From FCB group bacterium (GTDB taxonomy: Bacteria > Zixibacteria > MSB-5A5 > GN15 > JAAZOE01): a stretch of 34,211 bases of DNA. The notes under the pieces are model-generated. The model was not told where the DNA came from, did not search any database, and worked only from the letters and a program-made list of their open reading frames with translations. The stretch lies in NCBI GenBank assembly GCA_024231695.1, contig JAAEQF010000218.1, positions 1 through 34,211 on the forward strand. The letters are read 5' to 3'. Below, piece after piece: positions 1-9,900 of the stretch (positions are counted from its first letter, which is position 1; the number at the start of each line of letters is the position of its first letter). The position numbers and the translations under genes are program-made.

Positions 1-648
1 ATATTGACTTCGATCAGTCCCTGTCCGCTGGCGACCAATATCGCGGCTATCTCCTATATCAGTAAACGGGTCGGCAACACTCGGGCAGTGTTTTTATCCG
101 GCGCTCTCTATACGCTGGGGCGGATGCTGGCCTATATGATCGTGGGGGCGGTGCTGGTGGCCGGAATTTTGTCGGTGCCGGAAATATCTCAGTTTTTGCA
201 AAAATACATGAACCGTCTGTTGGGCCCGATTTTGATCGTGGCCGGTATGTTTATGCTGGAATTGATCTCGTTTGCCGGTTCCGGTTCCGGCGTCGGTGAA
301 AAAATGAAAGGCGCGGTCGAACGCTCCGGTATCTGGGGAGCGTTTCTATTGGGGGCTGTTTTTGCTCTATCTTTCTGTCCCTTGTCGGCGGCGCTCTTTT
401 TCGGCAGTCTTATACCTCTGGCGGTCAAGCATGAATCGACCGTGATTTTACCGTTGATTTACGGTCTGGGAACCGGTTTGCCGGTACTTGTTTTTGCCGC
501 CTTGATCGCCGGCGGAGCTCATTATGTCGGCGGCTTGTTCAATGCTATTACTCGCTGGGAACTGTGGGCCAGGCGTATCACCGGGACTATTTTTATTCTG
601 GTCGGGTTGTATTATACATTGATTTATATTTTCAAATTCAACCTGTAA
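1..648 (+). CDS. CcdA/DsbD-like membrane protein, ArsG-type (5' truncated)
   Basis: The reading frame is open from base 1, so the start lies upstream of the window; about 215 residues are visible and the stop is TAA at 646-648. The protein is almost entirely hydrophobic, with about six membrane helices. Two helix-embedded cysteine-proline motifs are visible, ISPCPLAT near the visible start and LSFCPLSA about 110 residues later. This paired Cys-Pro pattern is typical of the CcdA/DsbD transmembrane superfamily that moves reducing equivalents across the inner membrane. The ISPCPLATNIAAISYI stretch in particular resembles proteins annotated as ArsG-family (aromatic arsenical efflux permease) or cytochrome c biogenesis proteins. 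Which of these applies cannot be decided here, because partner genes (thioredoxin, nitroreductase) would lie upstream. Family assignment is fairly sure; substrate is not. Confidence 0.75.
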   Translation: MLTSISPCPLATNIAAISYISKRVGNTRAVFLSGALYTLGRMLAYMIVGAVLVAGILSVPEISQFLQKYMNRLLGPILIVAGMFMLELISFAGSGSGVGEKMKGAVERSGIWGAFLLGAVFALSFCPLSAALFFGSLIPLAVKHESTVILPLIYGLGTGLPVLVFAALIAGGAHYVGGLFNAITRWELWARRITGTIFILVGLYYTLIYIFKFNL

Positions 649-694
649 AATTGACCGACTCGGGCGGTGCAGGTTATTTCAAGATAATACTTGA

Positions 695-723
695 TTGACA
701 TATATTTTACGCTAAATTATTAC
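695..723 (+). promoter_or_regulatory. Possible sigma-70-type promoter for the GlpX-like gene
   Basis: TTGACA (695-700) is followed after 17 bases by TATTAC (718-723), a perfect -35 hexamer and a 4/6 match to the -10 hexamer. It lies about 60 bases before the ATG at 782 in an AT-rich stretch. The phylum's true promoter consensus is unknown to me, so this is a pattern match only. Confidence 0.4.
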
Positions 724-781
724 CAACGCTGGATTCGGTTCGTATTTGGTCTAAACACCAAGGGGAAAAGGACAGAGAATT

Positions 782-2458
782 ATGGATAGCGCCTTACGAT
801 TTGATATCGCCGACAAACGACTGGCCTATACCGGTCAGCAGACAACAAAACCATTTGATGTCGATCAGATTATTGAGTTTAACCATCGTCATAAAGCAGT
901 TTTGAGCAATTATGGTATATCCCTGCAATCATGTAATATTCTAACCTTGAGCGATAAGATCAATTATAAATCCAACCTGGGCGCTTTCCGCAATCGTCAG
1001 GTCCGACAATCGGTGATCCTGTCGGCGGCTTTGTCGGCGGCGGCGGTTGGTTTGCACGGGCGGGGAAGTCTCAATAACTATCCCGCCGATCAGGTAACCG
1101 GGGACCTGACCAACAATCTCAAACGAGCCAATGACCGCACAGCTGCGCAGGTCATGGCCGAGGTGTTACAGGTTACTACCGAAACATTGCCGATGGGCGA
1201 GGAAGTTTTAATCGAATCGACTATTACCGAAGGCGCGCGGGCCAAGCCGGGGAAAGAACCGGGCGGCAACCCGACGATTGCAGTTGGAGCTGTCTTTGGC
1301 AAAAAGGACCATCGCTCGCAATACGGCCTGACCATGCCCAATGATGTGACGTTGTTGTCGATGGGCAGCGACGTGGTCGAGGGAACAACCAAGTCGGTCA
1401 ATGGTCTGCATTCCAGTATGACGGCCTTGTTTGTAACCGAGGCCAATGCCAAAAGGCATTTACCTGACGTTTATGTCGAACGCTGGGTCGGCGGCGCCTA
1501 TTTTAAAGAATTCAATCCACGGGAAACAGATTTGGGTGAAGCGGCCAAAATCATAGCCAAATCGTATGAAATGTCTGGCGTGGACAAATTGAGTACATTC
1601 TTCCTGGATCGACCCCGTCATTTGCCGGCGATGGATATTTTAAATGACCTCGGCGTCGCTACTCCCTATGACAAAGACGGCGATCTGATGCCGGCCCTAA
1701 TCATCGGGATGGACGGTTTTCAATACCCCAACCAGCGCGGTCTCCATGCCATGATCGGTGAAATTGGCGGATCGGCCGAATGGGCCATCGGCGTTTTGCC
1801 CTTGGTATGGCGCGGTGGTCAGGCGATGGGGATGTTGACCAGTCAGACGGTTTTGACCGACAAGAACATGACACCTGAGGAGCGATGGAAAGAGCGTTTC
1901 CATTTTACCGAAGAAGAATTCATGATGATTCAGGATGCGCGTTTCGAAAGAAAACCGTATTTCACCATCTATGATATTATCGATGATCCGTTTGCCGGTG
2001 GAATAAGCGCTTTCGGAGCCATCACCGATAATTATTATCTGCCCTGCATGCGCGGTGTTACCGGTCATCCCGACCAAGGCACTTTTGACGTCGATGTTTT
2101 AATGATCAATTCTCTGGGTATGGTCGAATGCTGGCAGATGACTTTCAAGTGCAACGACAGCCTGGATAAATCAATTGATCTTCTGATCTGTCCCAAAGAG
2201 ACGCTTTATGATCTTCGCGGCAACGATCTGGAAAAAGCCATAGGGAACGCCCTCAGCGAACCGTATCTGCGCAAACGTTACCGGATATTCTTCAACAACG
2301 AATACTATCCGGCCCTGATCCCGGTGCGCGACAAGATGGTCCTTCTGCACAAAGCTCTTGATAGTCTGGTTGATCGCAAGGCGCTGGAGGAATGGGATCT
2401 GGAAATCGTCAAGGCCACCGAACGGCTGGCTCCGGAATGGTTTATCAACTCCGATTAG
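782..2458 (+). CDS. Divergent class II fructose-1,6-bisphosphatase (GlpX)-like protein
   Basis: The protein has 558 residues, against about 330 for GlpX. By eye, residues about 110-455 follow the GlpX order. NDRTAAQVM (D118) matches the TADGAAVNAM region. LIESTITEG (E145/E150) matches the GEGEID loop. SDVVEGTT (D197, E200) matches DPIEGT. The strand with PRH (278-280) and the DGD (299-301) match KPRH and DGD. GGSAEWAIG (E333) matches GGAPEGVV, and FGAITDNYYLPCMRGV matches ATGITKGDLLEGI. The acidic metal-binding residues of the Li-sensitive phosphatase fold therefore look kept, so a sugar-bisphosphate phosphatase or related phosphatase is plausible. About 105 extra residues at the N-terminus and 100 at the C-terminus are not explained by GlpX. 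ATG start with AAGGA about ten bases upstream. A clear hairpin follows the gene. Substrate is unproven. Confidence 0.65.
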   Translation: MDSALRFDIADKRLAYTGQQTTKPFDVDQIIEFNHRHKAVLSNYGISLQSCNILTLSDKINYKSNLGAFRNRQVRQSVILSAALSAAAVGLHGRGSLNNYPADQVTGDLTNNLKRANDRTAAQVMAEVLQVTTETLPMGEEVLIESTITEGARAKPGKEPGGNPTIAVGAVFGKKDHRSQYGLTMPNDVTLLSMGSDVVEGTTKSVNGLHSSMTALFVTEANAKRHLPDVYVERWVGGAYFKEFNPRETDLGEAAKIIAKSYEMSGVDKLSTFFLDRPRHLPAMDILNDLGVATPYDKDGDLMPALIIGMDGFQYPNQRGLHAMIGEIGGSAEWAIGVLPLVWRGGQAMGMLTSQTVLTDKNMTPEERWKERFHFTEEEFMMIQDARFERKPYFTIYDIIDDPFAGGISAFGAITDNYYLPCMRGVTGHPDQGTFDVDVLMINSLGMVECWQMTFKCNDSLDKSIDLLICPKETLYDLRGNDLEKAIGNALSEPYLRKRYRIFFNNEYYPALIPVRDKMVLLHKALDSLVDRKALEEWDLEIVKATERLAPEWFINSD

Positions 2459-2484
2459 GCTGCTATACCCGAATGTAATAAACT

Positions 2485-2514
2485 ACGGCAGGCCTTTCCG
2501 GCCTGCCGTTTCTA
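2485..2514 (+). terminator. Terminator-like hairpin after the GlpX-like gene
   Basis: ACGGCAGGCC (2485-2494) and GGCCTGCCGT (2500-2509) form a perfect 10-bp stem with a TTTCC loop, followed by a short T-rich tail. It lies 26 bases after the stop at 2458 and separates the gene from the symporter downstream. The T-tract is short, so termination efficiency is uncertain. Confidence 0.7.
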
Positions 2515-2633
2515 CATTGTGTGATTTCAAAAACGTCCGTATCTTCATTTACTAATCGATAATAGCAGAGGTAATTCCGGTAGCGGCATTGTGAGGCTTC
2601 CGGTCCATTTCGACATTATTGGCCGAGGGGATT

Positions 2634-4040
2634 ATGATTTATTTTTGGGTGATAATAGCCTACTTGATTATTCTTATCGGCGTGGGCGCCTGGCGCAGCC
2701 GGTACGTGAAATCGCAGGATGATTTCATGGTCGCCGGTCGTAAACTGTCGGCCGGGGTATTGGTCGGTACTCTTCTGGCCACCTGGATCGGTTCCGGTTC
2801 GATTATCGCCGGTGCCGGGCTGGCTTATGATCGGGGATTCCCGGCGCTGTGGTTCAATGTCGGCGTCTGGGCGGCTCTGTTTATCCTTTATTTCGTGGCC
2901 GGCAAGGCGCGAGCGTTCGCTCAATATACCGTGCCTGATATTCTGGAAGCTCGTTACAACAAATATGCCCGAATAATGGGAACGATAATAACCATTATTG
3001 CCTATACGGCCATCGTCAGCTATCAGTTCCGGGCCGGGGGAATGGTGCTTAACCTGATCACCGGCATCCCCGTGGATACCGGGATAATCATCACCGCCGT
3101 TTTTGTGATCGGTTATACGGTAATGGCGGGCATGATCTCGGTGGCTTATACGGATGTGGTAAACGGCATAATAATGGTCATCGGGCTGTTTGTCGCCTTG
3201 CCATTTCTGTTGGATAATGCCGGTGGATGGAGCGGCGTTGTGGCCTCGCTGCCGGAAACTCATTTACAGCCGCTGGGAGAACTGACGCTTTTGCAGGCTC
3301 TGGGTTATTCACTTCCGGCTATGCTTCTGCTTCTTGGTGAATCGGGGATGTATCAACGGTTTTTTTCCGCCCGTGATGCCAAAACGGCTAAAAAGGCGAC
3401 TATCGGCTGGATTGCCGGAACGATTATTGTCGAGGGTCTTATTGTCGTTCTGGCCATTATCGGTTCGGCATTGTTCACTGACATAGAATCGGAAATGGTT
3501 ATCCTTCATGCTGTGCGTCATGGCTTGCCGCTTTTGATCGGCTGCCTTTGTCTGGCGGCAATCGTGGCCGTGATCGTTTCCACCGCCGATTCATTCCTGC
3601 TGGTACCCTCGACCAATGTCATGCGCGACATTTATCAAAGATTTATAAATCCCAATCTGTCGGATCGTAAGATGGTTATCTATTTACGCATTGTTGTCGT
3701 TTTGCTGGGTCTTTTCGCTTTCGTGCAAGTGCGCTTTTTCGAAAGAATTCTGGAAATGGCTATCTATGCCTATACTATTTACGGCGTCGGTATCACTCCA
3801 GCCGTAATGGCCGCGTTTTTCTGGAAACGGGCGACTGCTCTGGGAGGTGTGACCTCGATGATCGCCGGGACGTCAGTGACTATCGTTTGGGAAATTTTGG
3901 ATCAACCGTGGGATGTTCCGACGGTTTACCCGGCGCTGGCGTTGTCGCTGGGTTGTCTGGTAATTCTCAGTCTGCTGACTCCCCGGCCTGATCGCAGCCA
4001 ATGGGAGCCGTTTATGCAAAACGATCGGGCTATTTCATAA
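2634..4040 (+). CDS. Sodium:solute symporter family protein
   Basis: A membrane protein of about 468 residues with roughly 13 hydrophobic segments and the size of SSS-family (SLC5/PutP-like) Na+-coupled transporters. An early helix begins MIYFWVIIAYLIILIGVG, followed by DDFMVAGRKL and GTLLATWIGSGSI, matching the family's N-terminal region with its small-residue sodium site. Around residue 315 the stretch VSTADSFLLVPSTNVMRDIY matches the family signature, with its STADS core. I chose ATG 2634 because GAGGGG lies just before it; a TTG at 2619 has no ribosome-binding site. The last 11 bases overlap the end of the convergent gene. The substrate (proline, sugar, pantothenate or other) cannot be read from the sequence. 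Confidence 0.88.
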   Translation: MIYFWVIIAYLIILIGVGAWRSRYVKSQDDFMVAGRKLSAGVLVGTLLATWIGSGSIIAGAGLAYDRGFPALWFNVGVWAALFILYFVAGKARAFAQYTVPDILEARYNKYARIMGTIITIIAYTAIVSYQFRAGGMVLNLITGIPVDTGIIITAVFVIGYTVMAGMISVAYTDVVNGIIMVIGLFVALPFLLDNAGGWSGVVASLPETHLQPLGELTLLQALGYSLPAMLLLLGESGMYQRFFSARDAKTAKKATIGWIAGTIIVEGLIVVLAIIGSALFTDIESEMVILHAVRHGLPLLIGCLCLAAIVAVIVSTADSFLLVPSTNVMRDIYQRFINPNLSDRKMVIYLRIVVVLLGLFAFVQVRFFERILEMAIYAYTIYGVGITPAVMAAFFWKRATALGGVTSMIAGTSVTIVWEILDQPWDVPTVYPALALSLGCLVILSLLTPRPDRSQWEPFMQNDRAIS

Positions 4041-6627
4041 TCACCAGTTTGCCGACCTGTTCACCCATATCCGATTGCACATGCCACAGATAAATACCGG
4101 TTACCACCGCCTGTGTGTTGCGGCTGATGACATCCCATATTTCGTGCTGGGATTCCGGGCCGCCCTCGGGCCGAAAGTGATCGATTTCCCTGACCAGATC
4201 GCCATTGAGGGTATAAATCCGTATCGTACAGACGCGTGGCAGATTGGCGAAATGAATAGTCCGTGATCGAACGGCGGACTTGGTACGATCCCGGTTTTCA
4301 TAGCCGGCTTCTGCATACCCGCCGTCGATTCGATACGGGTTGGGGAAGACGATGACCCCAAGGCCATCTCTTTCCACGATGTCGGCTGTCGGCAAAGGAT
4401 AATCCTTGACCGCGTTGACCAGCGGTGATGATTCCAGCGCTCCCAACTCGACTTTTAATGAGCCGAAATCGAAGGCGGTTACAGCAAAATTGTAAGGCTT
4501 GGATGGCTGCAGGTTGTCCACAGAATATTCATACTCGTAATAGCGCAACCACCCTTCATCGGTGGTATCGGTCGAATCCTCTTTAGAGGCGTCCGGGTAC
4601 ATTTTGTGTATATTCATCTGGTCGGTCAGGTCGGATACATTCCAATCCTGGGGCGTGAAATAAAGGCGATGGCCGGTATGCGGGTCGGTGAAATCCCGAT
4701 AGGGTCCGTCATAATGAGCTGGATCGAAAGTGGCGCCATAAAGTGTCTGCAGGCTGTCCAGTGTCAATGGGAGGCCGGCCCGTTCCCAGGTCAAAAGGAC
4801 GTCATTGAATTGAAAAACGCGGAAATCGTTGAGATCATACCCGGCCAGAAATACATAATCGGAAAGGCGATCGCCTTCGGCATAATACACCTTATAACCT
4901 TCAAAATCCTTTTGCCGGGAAAAAACATCGATCGTGTTTTCGGCTTCCTGACCGTTCCAGCGTACCGTCATTTTACCGTAATCGGGAATAAGCCTGACTT
5001 CGGGAGGCGGCGGAGGTGAAGCTCCGACAAAATCTGGTTCACCGCCGGTGCCTTCACTACAGGCGCTGGTGGAGAAATCACCACGGTAATATATTTTTTC
5101 ACACAGGCTGAAAATATCTTCCGGCGGCGTTTCGCATTCCGGGAAACAGATAATATCGCCGTCCACCTGACAGCTCCAGTTATAGCGACCCGAGTCTCCA
5201 TCACCGTCGGTATCCACTCCGGGATTATCAAAAATCCAGGAAGCCCAGCGGCCATTGGTGCCAAAGTCATCGAAATTTAGTGTATTGTAAAAGACATCGG
5301 GATTGTTAGGGTCATAAAGATCAGCAAAAGCGGTCGGGGTGGTATGGAAATTGTCCCCGGCCAGATAAGCCAGTGTGATCGGCACGGTGGAATCGGGCGG
5401 AATATCAAACGGACCGAACGACAGCAAATAGCGGGTATCATATCCATTGGCGAAGTCGAGGGCCATAGTGGCTGTCGGTGGCGGCAAATATCCCTGATCG
5501 GTATGGGATACGGCCGTATAGTACTGATCATAATCGAATTCCGGATGAGACAAGATATAATATTTCACTTTATCGCCGGTGGGGGTGCCCAGATTTCCCA
5601 GAGGAAAGGGATAGAAAGGATCTTCGTCGAGGCCTTGTTTGCGTGGTCCAAAATCCTTGGCCGCATCACCGTTGGAAATCCACCAGTTGAAATTGCTGAT
5701 CAAAGAATCGTTGGGCGTACGGACGACGCGAATGCCGGTTGCTGCTACCGGTGAGGTGAAAGACCAGTTGCCATCCACCGGATCGCCGTCATTGTCAACG
5801 ATATAAGCCAGGTTGACGGTGTCCTCGTCCATGCAGAAATCATCCGGCATGGGCACGGTGCGCCTAAAGCCGCAGACATCGTCGGCATAACCGGTGGCAC
5901 TGAAGGATTGATGATAGACGTCGGCGTCAACATAAACGCCCACATAAAGTTCGCGGATCGGAAAAGGGCCGATGTTGCTTATCTGGTAATCAAAAAGAAT
6001 GAAATCCTCGGCATATTCGTAGCTCCAGGCATAAGTATTCTGCTGGATGGATAGGTTTAGGGGAACATGCCCACGGTTGTCCATGCCGTCGATGCCGGTC
6101 AATCCTCGGTCGGTAAACGTATCGGTATAAGTACAGATGAAATCTTCTTCGGAAATAGCCTCGGGGTCATAGGTCGATTTTGATTTGAGCGAGGATCGAA
6201 CGATAAACGCTCCGGCTTCACCGGCCTCAGGGAAAAGCTCGGTTGTACCGGACCAGCCGTCAGCGCCAATCGACACTAGAGTGTCTCGGCCCACGATCGC
6301 TCCGATCCAGAAGCAACCGGCAAACAGGTAATTGAGATCTGAATAGAGAGGATACTCGCATGAGGGCGCTCGCTCGCCGTCCAGAAGGGCCGAACCGGCA
6401 TAACCGGTGCCGATAGTGCCGTAATTGGTGACGGTCAGCCCGATTCTCCCGATATGATGCACTTCCCAGGCGTTATTGGGCGGATCGAAGGCGGTTGGTT
6501 TCAACAGGGTCGCACCAATCGGGGAGGCCGGTTGATCCAGAAGCGCTCTGGCCGAAATCCGGTCCGTTATACCTGATACCATGATTAGTAGCGATATAAT
6601 AATGGCAGATGAACTAAGGCGATGCAT
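4030..6627 (-). CDS. Secreted protein with fibronectin-like and C-terminal sorting (FlgD-Ig-like) domains
   Basis: This is an 865-residue exported protein. A signal peptide is visible (hydrophobic residues 8-20, possible cleavage after SARA at 28). The long middle is rich in Asp, Gly and Tyr and has no catalytic motif that I recognise. A proline run (about residue 538) leads into a fibronectin type III-like segment (VRLIPDYGKMTVRWNG, then FEGYKVYYAEG). The C-terminus from about residue 760 (FPNPYR, RTIHFANLP, CTIRIYTLNGDLVREI, GIYLWHV, ending GKLVIMK) has the shape of the type IX secretion/FlgD-Ig sorting domain, so export to the cell surface or medium is likely. The start has AAGGGA about eight bases upstream. 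Its stop lies inside the end of the convergent symporter gene. Function unknown; probably structural or adhesive. Confidence 0.82.
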   Translation of the reverse strand: MHRLSSSAIIISLLIMVSGITDRISARALLDQPASPIGATLLKPTAFDPPNNAWEVHHIGRIGLTVTNYGTIGTGYAGSALLDGERAPSCEYPLYSDLNYLFAGCFWIGAIVGRDTLVSIGADGWSGTTELFPEAGEAGAFIVRSSLKSKSTYDPEAISEEDFICTYTDTFTDRGLTGIDGMDNRGHVPLNLSIQQNTYAWSYEYAEDFILFDYQISNIGPFPIRELYVGVYVDADVYHQSFSATGYADDVCGFRRTVPMPDDFCMDEDTVNLAYIVDNDGDPVDGNWSFTSPVAATGIRVVRTPNDSLISNFNWWISNGDAAKDFGPRKQGLDEDPFYPFPLGNLGTPTGDKVKYYILSHPEFDYDQYYTAVSHTDQGYLPPPTATMALDFANGYDTRYLLSFGPFDIPPDSTVPITLAYLAGDNFHTTPTAFADLYDPNNPDVFYNTLNFDDFGTNGRWASWIFDNPGVDTDGDGDSGRYNWSCQVDGDIICFPECETPPEDIFSLCEKIYYRGDFSTSACSEGTGGEPDFVGASPPPPPEVRLIPDYGKMTVRWNGQEAENTIDVFSRQKDFEGYKVYYAEGDRLSDYVFLAGYDLNDFRVFQFNDVLLTWERAGLPLTLDSLQTLYGATFDPAHYDGPYRDFTDPHTGHRLYFTPQDWNVSDLTDQMNIHKMYPDASKEDSTDTTDEGWLRYYEYEYSVDNLQPSKPYNFAVTAFDFGSLKVELGALESSPLVNAVKDYPLPTADIVERDGLGVIVFPNPYRIDGGYAEAGYENRDRTKSAVRSRTIHFANLPRVCTIRIYTLNGDLVREIDHFRPEGGPESQHEIWDVISRNTQAVVTGIYLWHVQSDMGEQVGKLVIMK

Positions 6628-6751
6628 AGCTATTCCCTTCGATCAAATCGTCCCCGTCGGACGATTGTTTAATTGCCTCACGGGAGGGCGCTCCTGAAAT
6701 TTAAAATAACATTTCTACGCCGGAAATTCAAGTCGAAAGACCGGACTTATT

Positions 6752-6777
6752 CAAACCGATGAACCTGACTCGGTTTG
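6752..6777. promoter_or_regulatory. Inverted repeat in the divergent intergenic region
   Basis: CAAACCGA (6752-6759) and TCGGTTTG (6770-6777) are perfect 8-bp inverted repeats separated by 10 bases. They lie midway between the divergent secreted sorting-domain protein and the secreted protease. The spacing fits either an operator for a dimeric regulator or an RNA hairpin. No further evidence. Confidence 0.3.
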
Positions 6778-6850
6778 CAGTACGGGCACCTGAAACAAAA
6801 AAATAGTAGCATAATTCGACGATATTGTCTATATTATTAGCACTAAATTG

Positions 6851-6889
6851 AGATTATGCTGGTTCTTTTCGAACCTCAAGCGATAATCT
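6851..6889 (+). promoter_or_regulatory. Two-tier leader hairpin before the secreted protease
   Basis: AGATTAT (6851-6857) pairs with ATAATCT (6883-6889). Inside it, GGTTC (6861-6865) pairs with GAACC (6871-6875) around a TTTTC loop, with two more possible G-C pairs between the tiers. The structure ends just before the strong ribosome-binding site GGGAGGG and 19 bases before the ATG at 6909, so it would sit in the 5' leader and may affect mRNA stability or translation. Confidence 0.35.
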
Positions 6890-6908
6890 TCAGATTTGGG
6901 AGGGTATT

Positions 6909-9900
6909 ATGTCTGGGCGAATTCTGTCTCGCAGCTTGTTTTTGTCTATTTTGATCGGTCTGGTTTTATTGCCGGGTTTGTCGTATGGCCTCTACCGAGG
7001 TGAAAATGCCGACTATTCGGCATTACCAAAACCAACACGCATTATCGTAAAGTACAATCCGCAAATGAACAAATCGGTGCAGTGGCAAAAGGCGTCGGGT
7101 TCTCTAGTTTGCGGTATTGCCGCGGTCGATGAGCTCCATGCCCGGTATCAAATTAACGAGCAGGTTCAATTATTGCGCCAATTTACCGAAACGGCCATGA
7201 AATCGGAGGAACTGGCGGCGATCTATGTTCTGGCCGTGCCAGAGGGTGTTACGGCCGAGGATATGGCCGGGGCGTATGAGGCGCTGGCCGAGGTGGTTTA
7301 TGCCGAGCCCGATTATATCATGGAGATTTTCGAGGCGCCCAACGATATCTTGTCCTCGCATCAATGGTATCTGCATAATGACGGTCAGGCGTACCTGGGA
7401 GTCAATCGTATCCCCGGGGACTTTAACGATACACAGATATTAAAGATCGGCACTATGGATGCGGATATCGATGCCTTTGAGGCTTTTGATTCCACCGGCA
7501 CCACTACCCGGCCGTTGGTTGGTATCATCGATACCGGAGTGGATTCCGATCATCCGGATCTGGAGGCTAACATCTGGGTCAATGCGGGTGAGGATTTAAA
7601 CAGCAACGGTCAGATAGAGGCTGAAGAAATAAACGGCAAAGATGACGACCATAACGGCTTTGTCGATGATTTTCACGGCTGGGATTTTTCGGGTGACGAG
7701 TATACATTACTGTTTACGGGTGCGGGCGAGAATGATCCCGACGATAATGACACTCTGTTAGGTGTTGGCGGCCACGGTACGCATTGCGCCGGAATTGCCG
7801 GAGCCGTCAGGAATAATTCAATCGGAGTTGCCGGACTGGCCAGTCCCTGCCGGATAATGGCCATAAAAGTCTTTCCCAATGCCTTCTCTTCCGTCTGCGC
7901 TCAAGGAATAATTTATGCTGCGGATATGGGCTGTGACGTAATCAATATGAGTTGGGGCGGGCCCTGGAGGTCCGAAGTGATCAGCGATGCCCTGATTTAT
8001 GCTCGGGATAAAGGAGTCATTCCGATATCGGCCGCGGGCAACAGCGGTGGGAATCACTATTTTTATCCGGCTGCCCTGCCCCATGTATTCACCGTCGGTG
8101 CAACCAACATCCTTGATGAGGTGACGACTTTTTCCACTTATGGCGATCATATCGAGGTTGTGGCTCCGGGTGAGGATATTCTATCCTTGCGTTCCAATAT
8201 GACCGATATCTATGCTACCGGCGGATCCAGTGGTCGTGAACCCGATGTACATATTGTTGATGACTACTATTACCTGATGGATGGCACTAGTATGGCCAGT
8301 CCCTGTGTGGTCGGTGTGGCCGCTCATCTTCTGGCCGCATCGCCCGGTACGGCGCCTGAGCGGATCATGGAAATATTAATTCTGTCTGCCGACGATATCA
8401 TCTATCCCTACGGCGGCGATACGCTGGAGTCCCCGGGAAAGGATATATATAGCGGCTATGGACGGATAAATCTGAACGCGGCCCTGCAAATGCTCTCGGG
8501 GAGAATGGCCGATATTGATTATCCTTATCAGAATGCCATCGTTATCGATGAAGTGCCGATAATTGGAACCGCCGCCGGCGATGATTTCACCGAATATGTA
8601 CTTGAATACGGAGTTGGGCATAGTCCTGATGAATGGATTGAAATATCCGGTTCGACCACACCGGTAATCGATGACACATTGGGAGTTTGGAACTGCACCG
8701 GGCTGACCGGGCTGTATTCACTTCGTTTAACGGTCGGAGCCGACAATCAAACGGTAGTGGAGGTTATCGCCGCCGGTGATATACGGGTCGAGATAACATC
8801 GCCTGCAGAAGGCGACACAATCGAAGGGATTATTGAACTTATCGGCTTCACGATTATCCCCGATTTTTCGCATTATTCCCTGGAATACGGATCAGGAGCG
8901 GCTCCAAGTAGCTGGACTCCTTTGAAAACGGAAACCCGGATGGTTGCCGATAACGTTCTGGGCAAGATCGTATTGAGTTCGATGCAACAGGGGCTGTATA
9001 CTTTTCGCGTGTCAATGGAGTCGCAGACAGGTGCGGTGTACACTGATCAAATTACAGTCACCATAAAAGGTATTGTCAAATCAGCCTGGTTTCGAAATTT
9101 AAAAAATCACGGTTCTCTGTCTCCGGCTATCGGAGATATTGACGGCGACGGACAGGATGAAATAGTTATCGGTATGGGCGCTACGCCCGGTGCCAACTTT
9201 GCAGCGGGAGGGGTGACCGTTCTTGACCACTACGGTCAAATCGAGCCGGGCTGGCCTCGGGACACTTTGGAAAATATGATGTCGCCGCCGGCGGTGGCCG
9301 ATCTTGATCGGGACGGTATAGATGATATTATTATCTGTTCCGAGCAATCCGGCTTGCGGACCTATCTTTCCGGATCGCCGGATTGGAACAGCCCGATTAA
9401 AAGTAAATGGAATTTTCGCAGCCTGGCCGCGCCGGTTATTGTCGATTTGGAGAACGATGGCGATTTGGAAGTAATGGTTATGATCGACAGTGGATATGTG
9501 TATGGCTGGCGATCCAATGGCGATCCAATCGGTGCTGACGCCAGCGGTTTGTTCGATACTACTTCCTGGGGAGGCGGCGCATTCGGCTGGCCTTCGATTT
9601 CAGTAGCCGATCTCGATCAAAACGGACAGAATGAAATAATTGTGGCCAGTGCTGATTACTCACATCCATTTTGGACGACGTACGGTCTGGGAGTGTGGGA
9701 TACTGATGGCAATAATATCTGGAATACATCAGATGACAGTGATTCTTTTTGGGCGATCAGCGGATTTGCCATTGCCGATATCGACGATGAAGACGATCTG
9801 GAGATTATTCTCTGCGGACAAACATTTGAGAATATCGCCGTTTTCGTCTATAAATCTGATGGCAGTTATGTCGATGGCTTTCCCATTATAATTGAAGATT

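Noticed and set aside
2616-3263. Open frame of 215 codons on the minus strand opposite the symporter
   Set aside because: Its product is rich in His, Gln, Arg and Asp with no family resemblance, and it lies wholly antisense to a clear membrane transporter.
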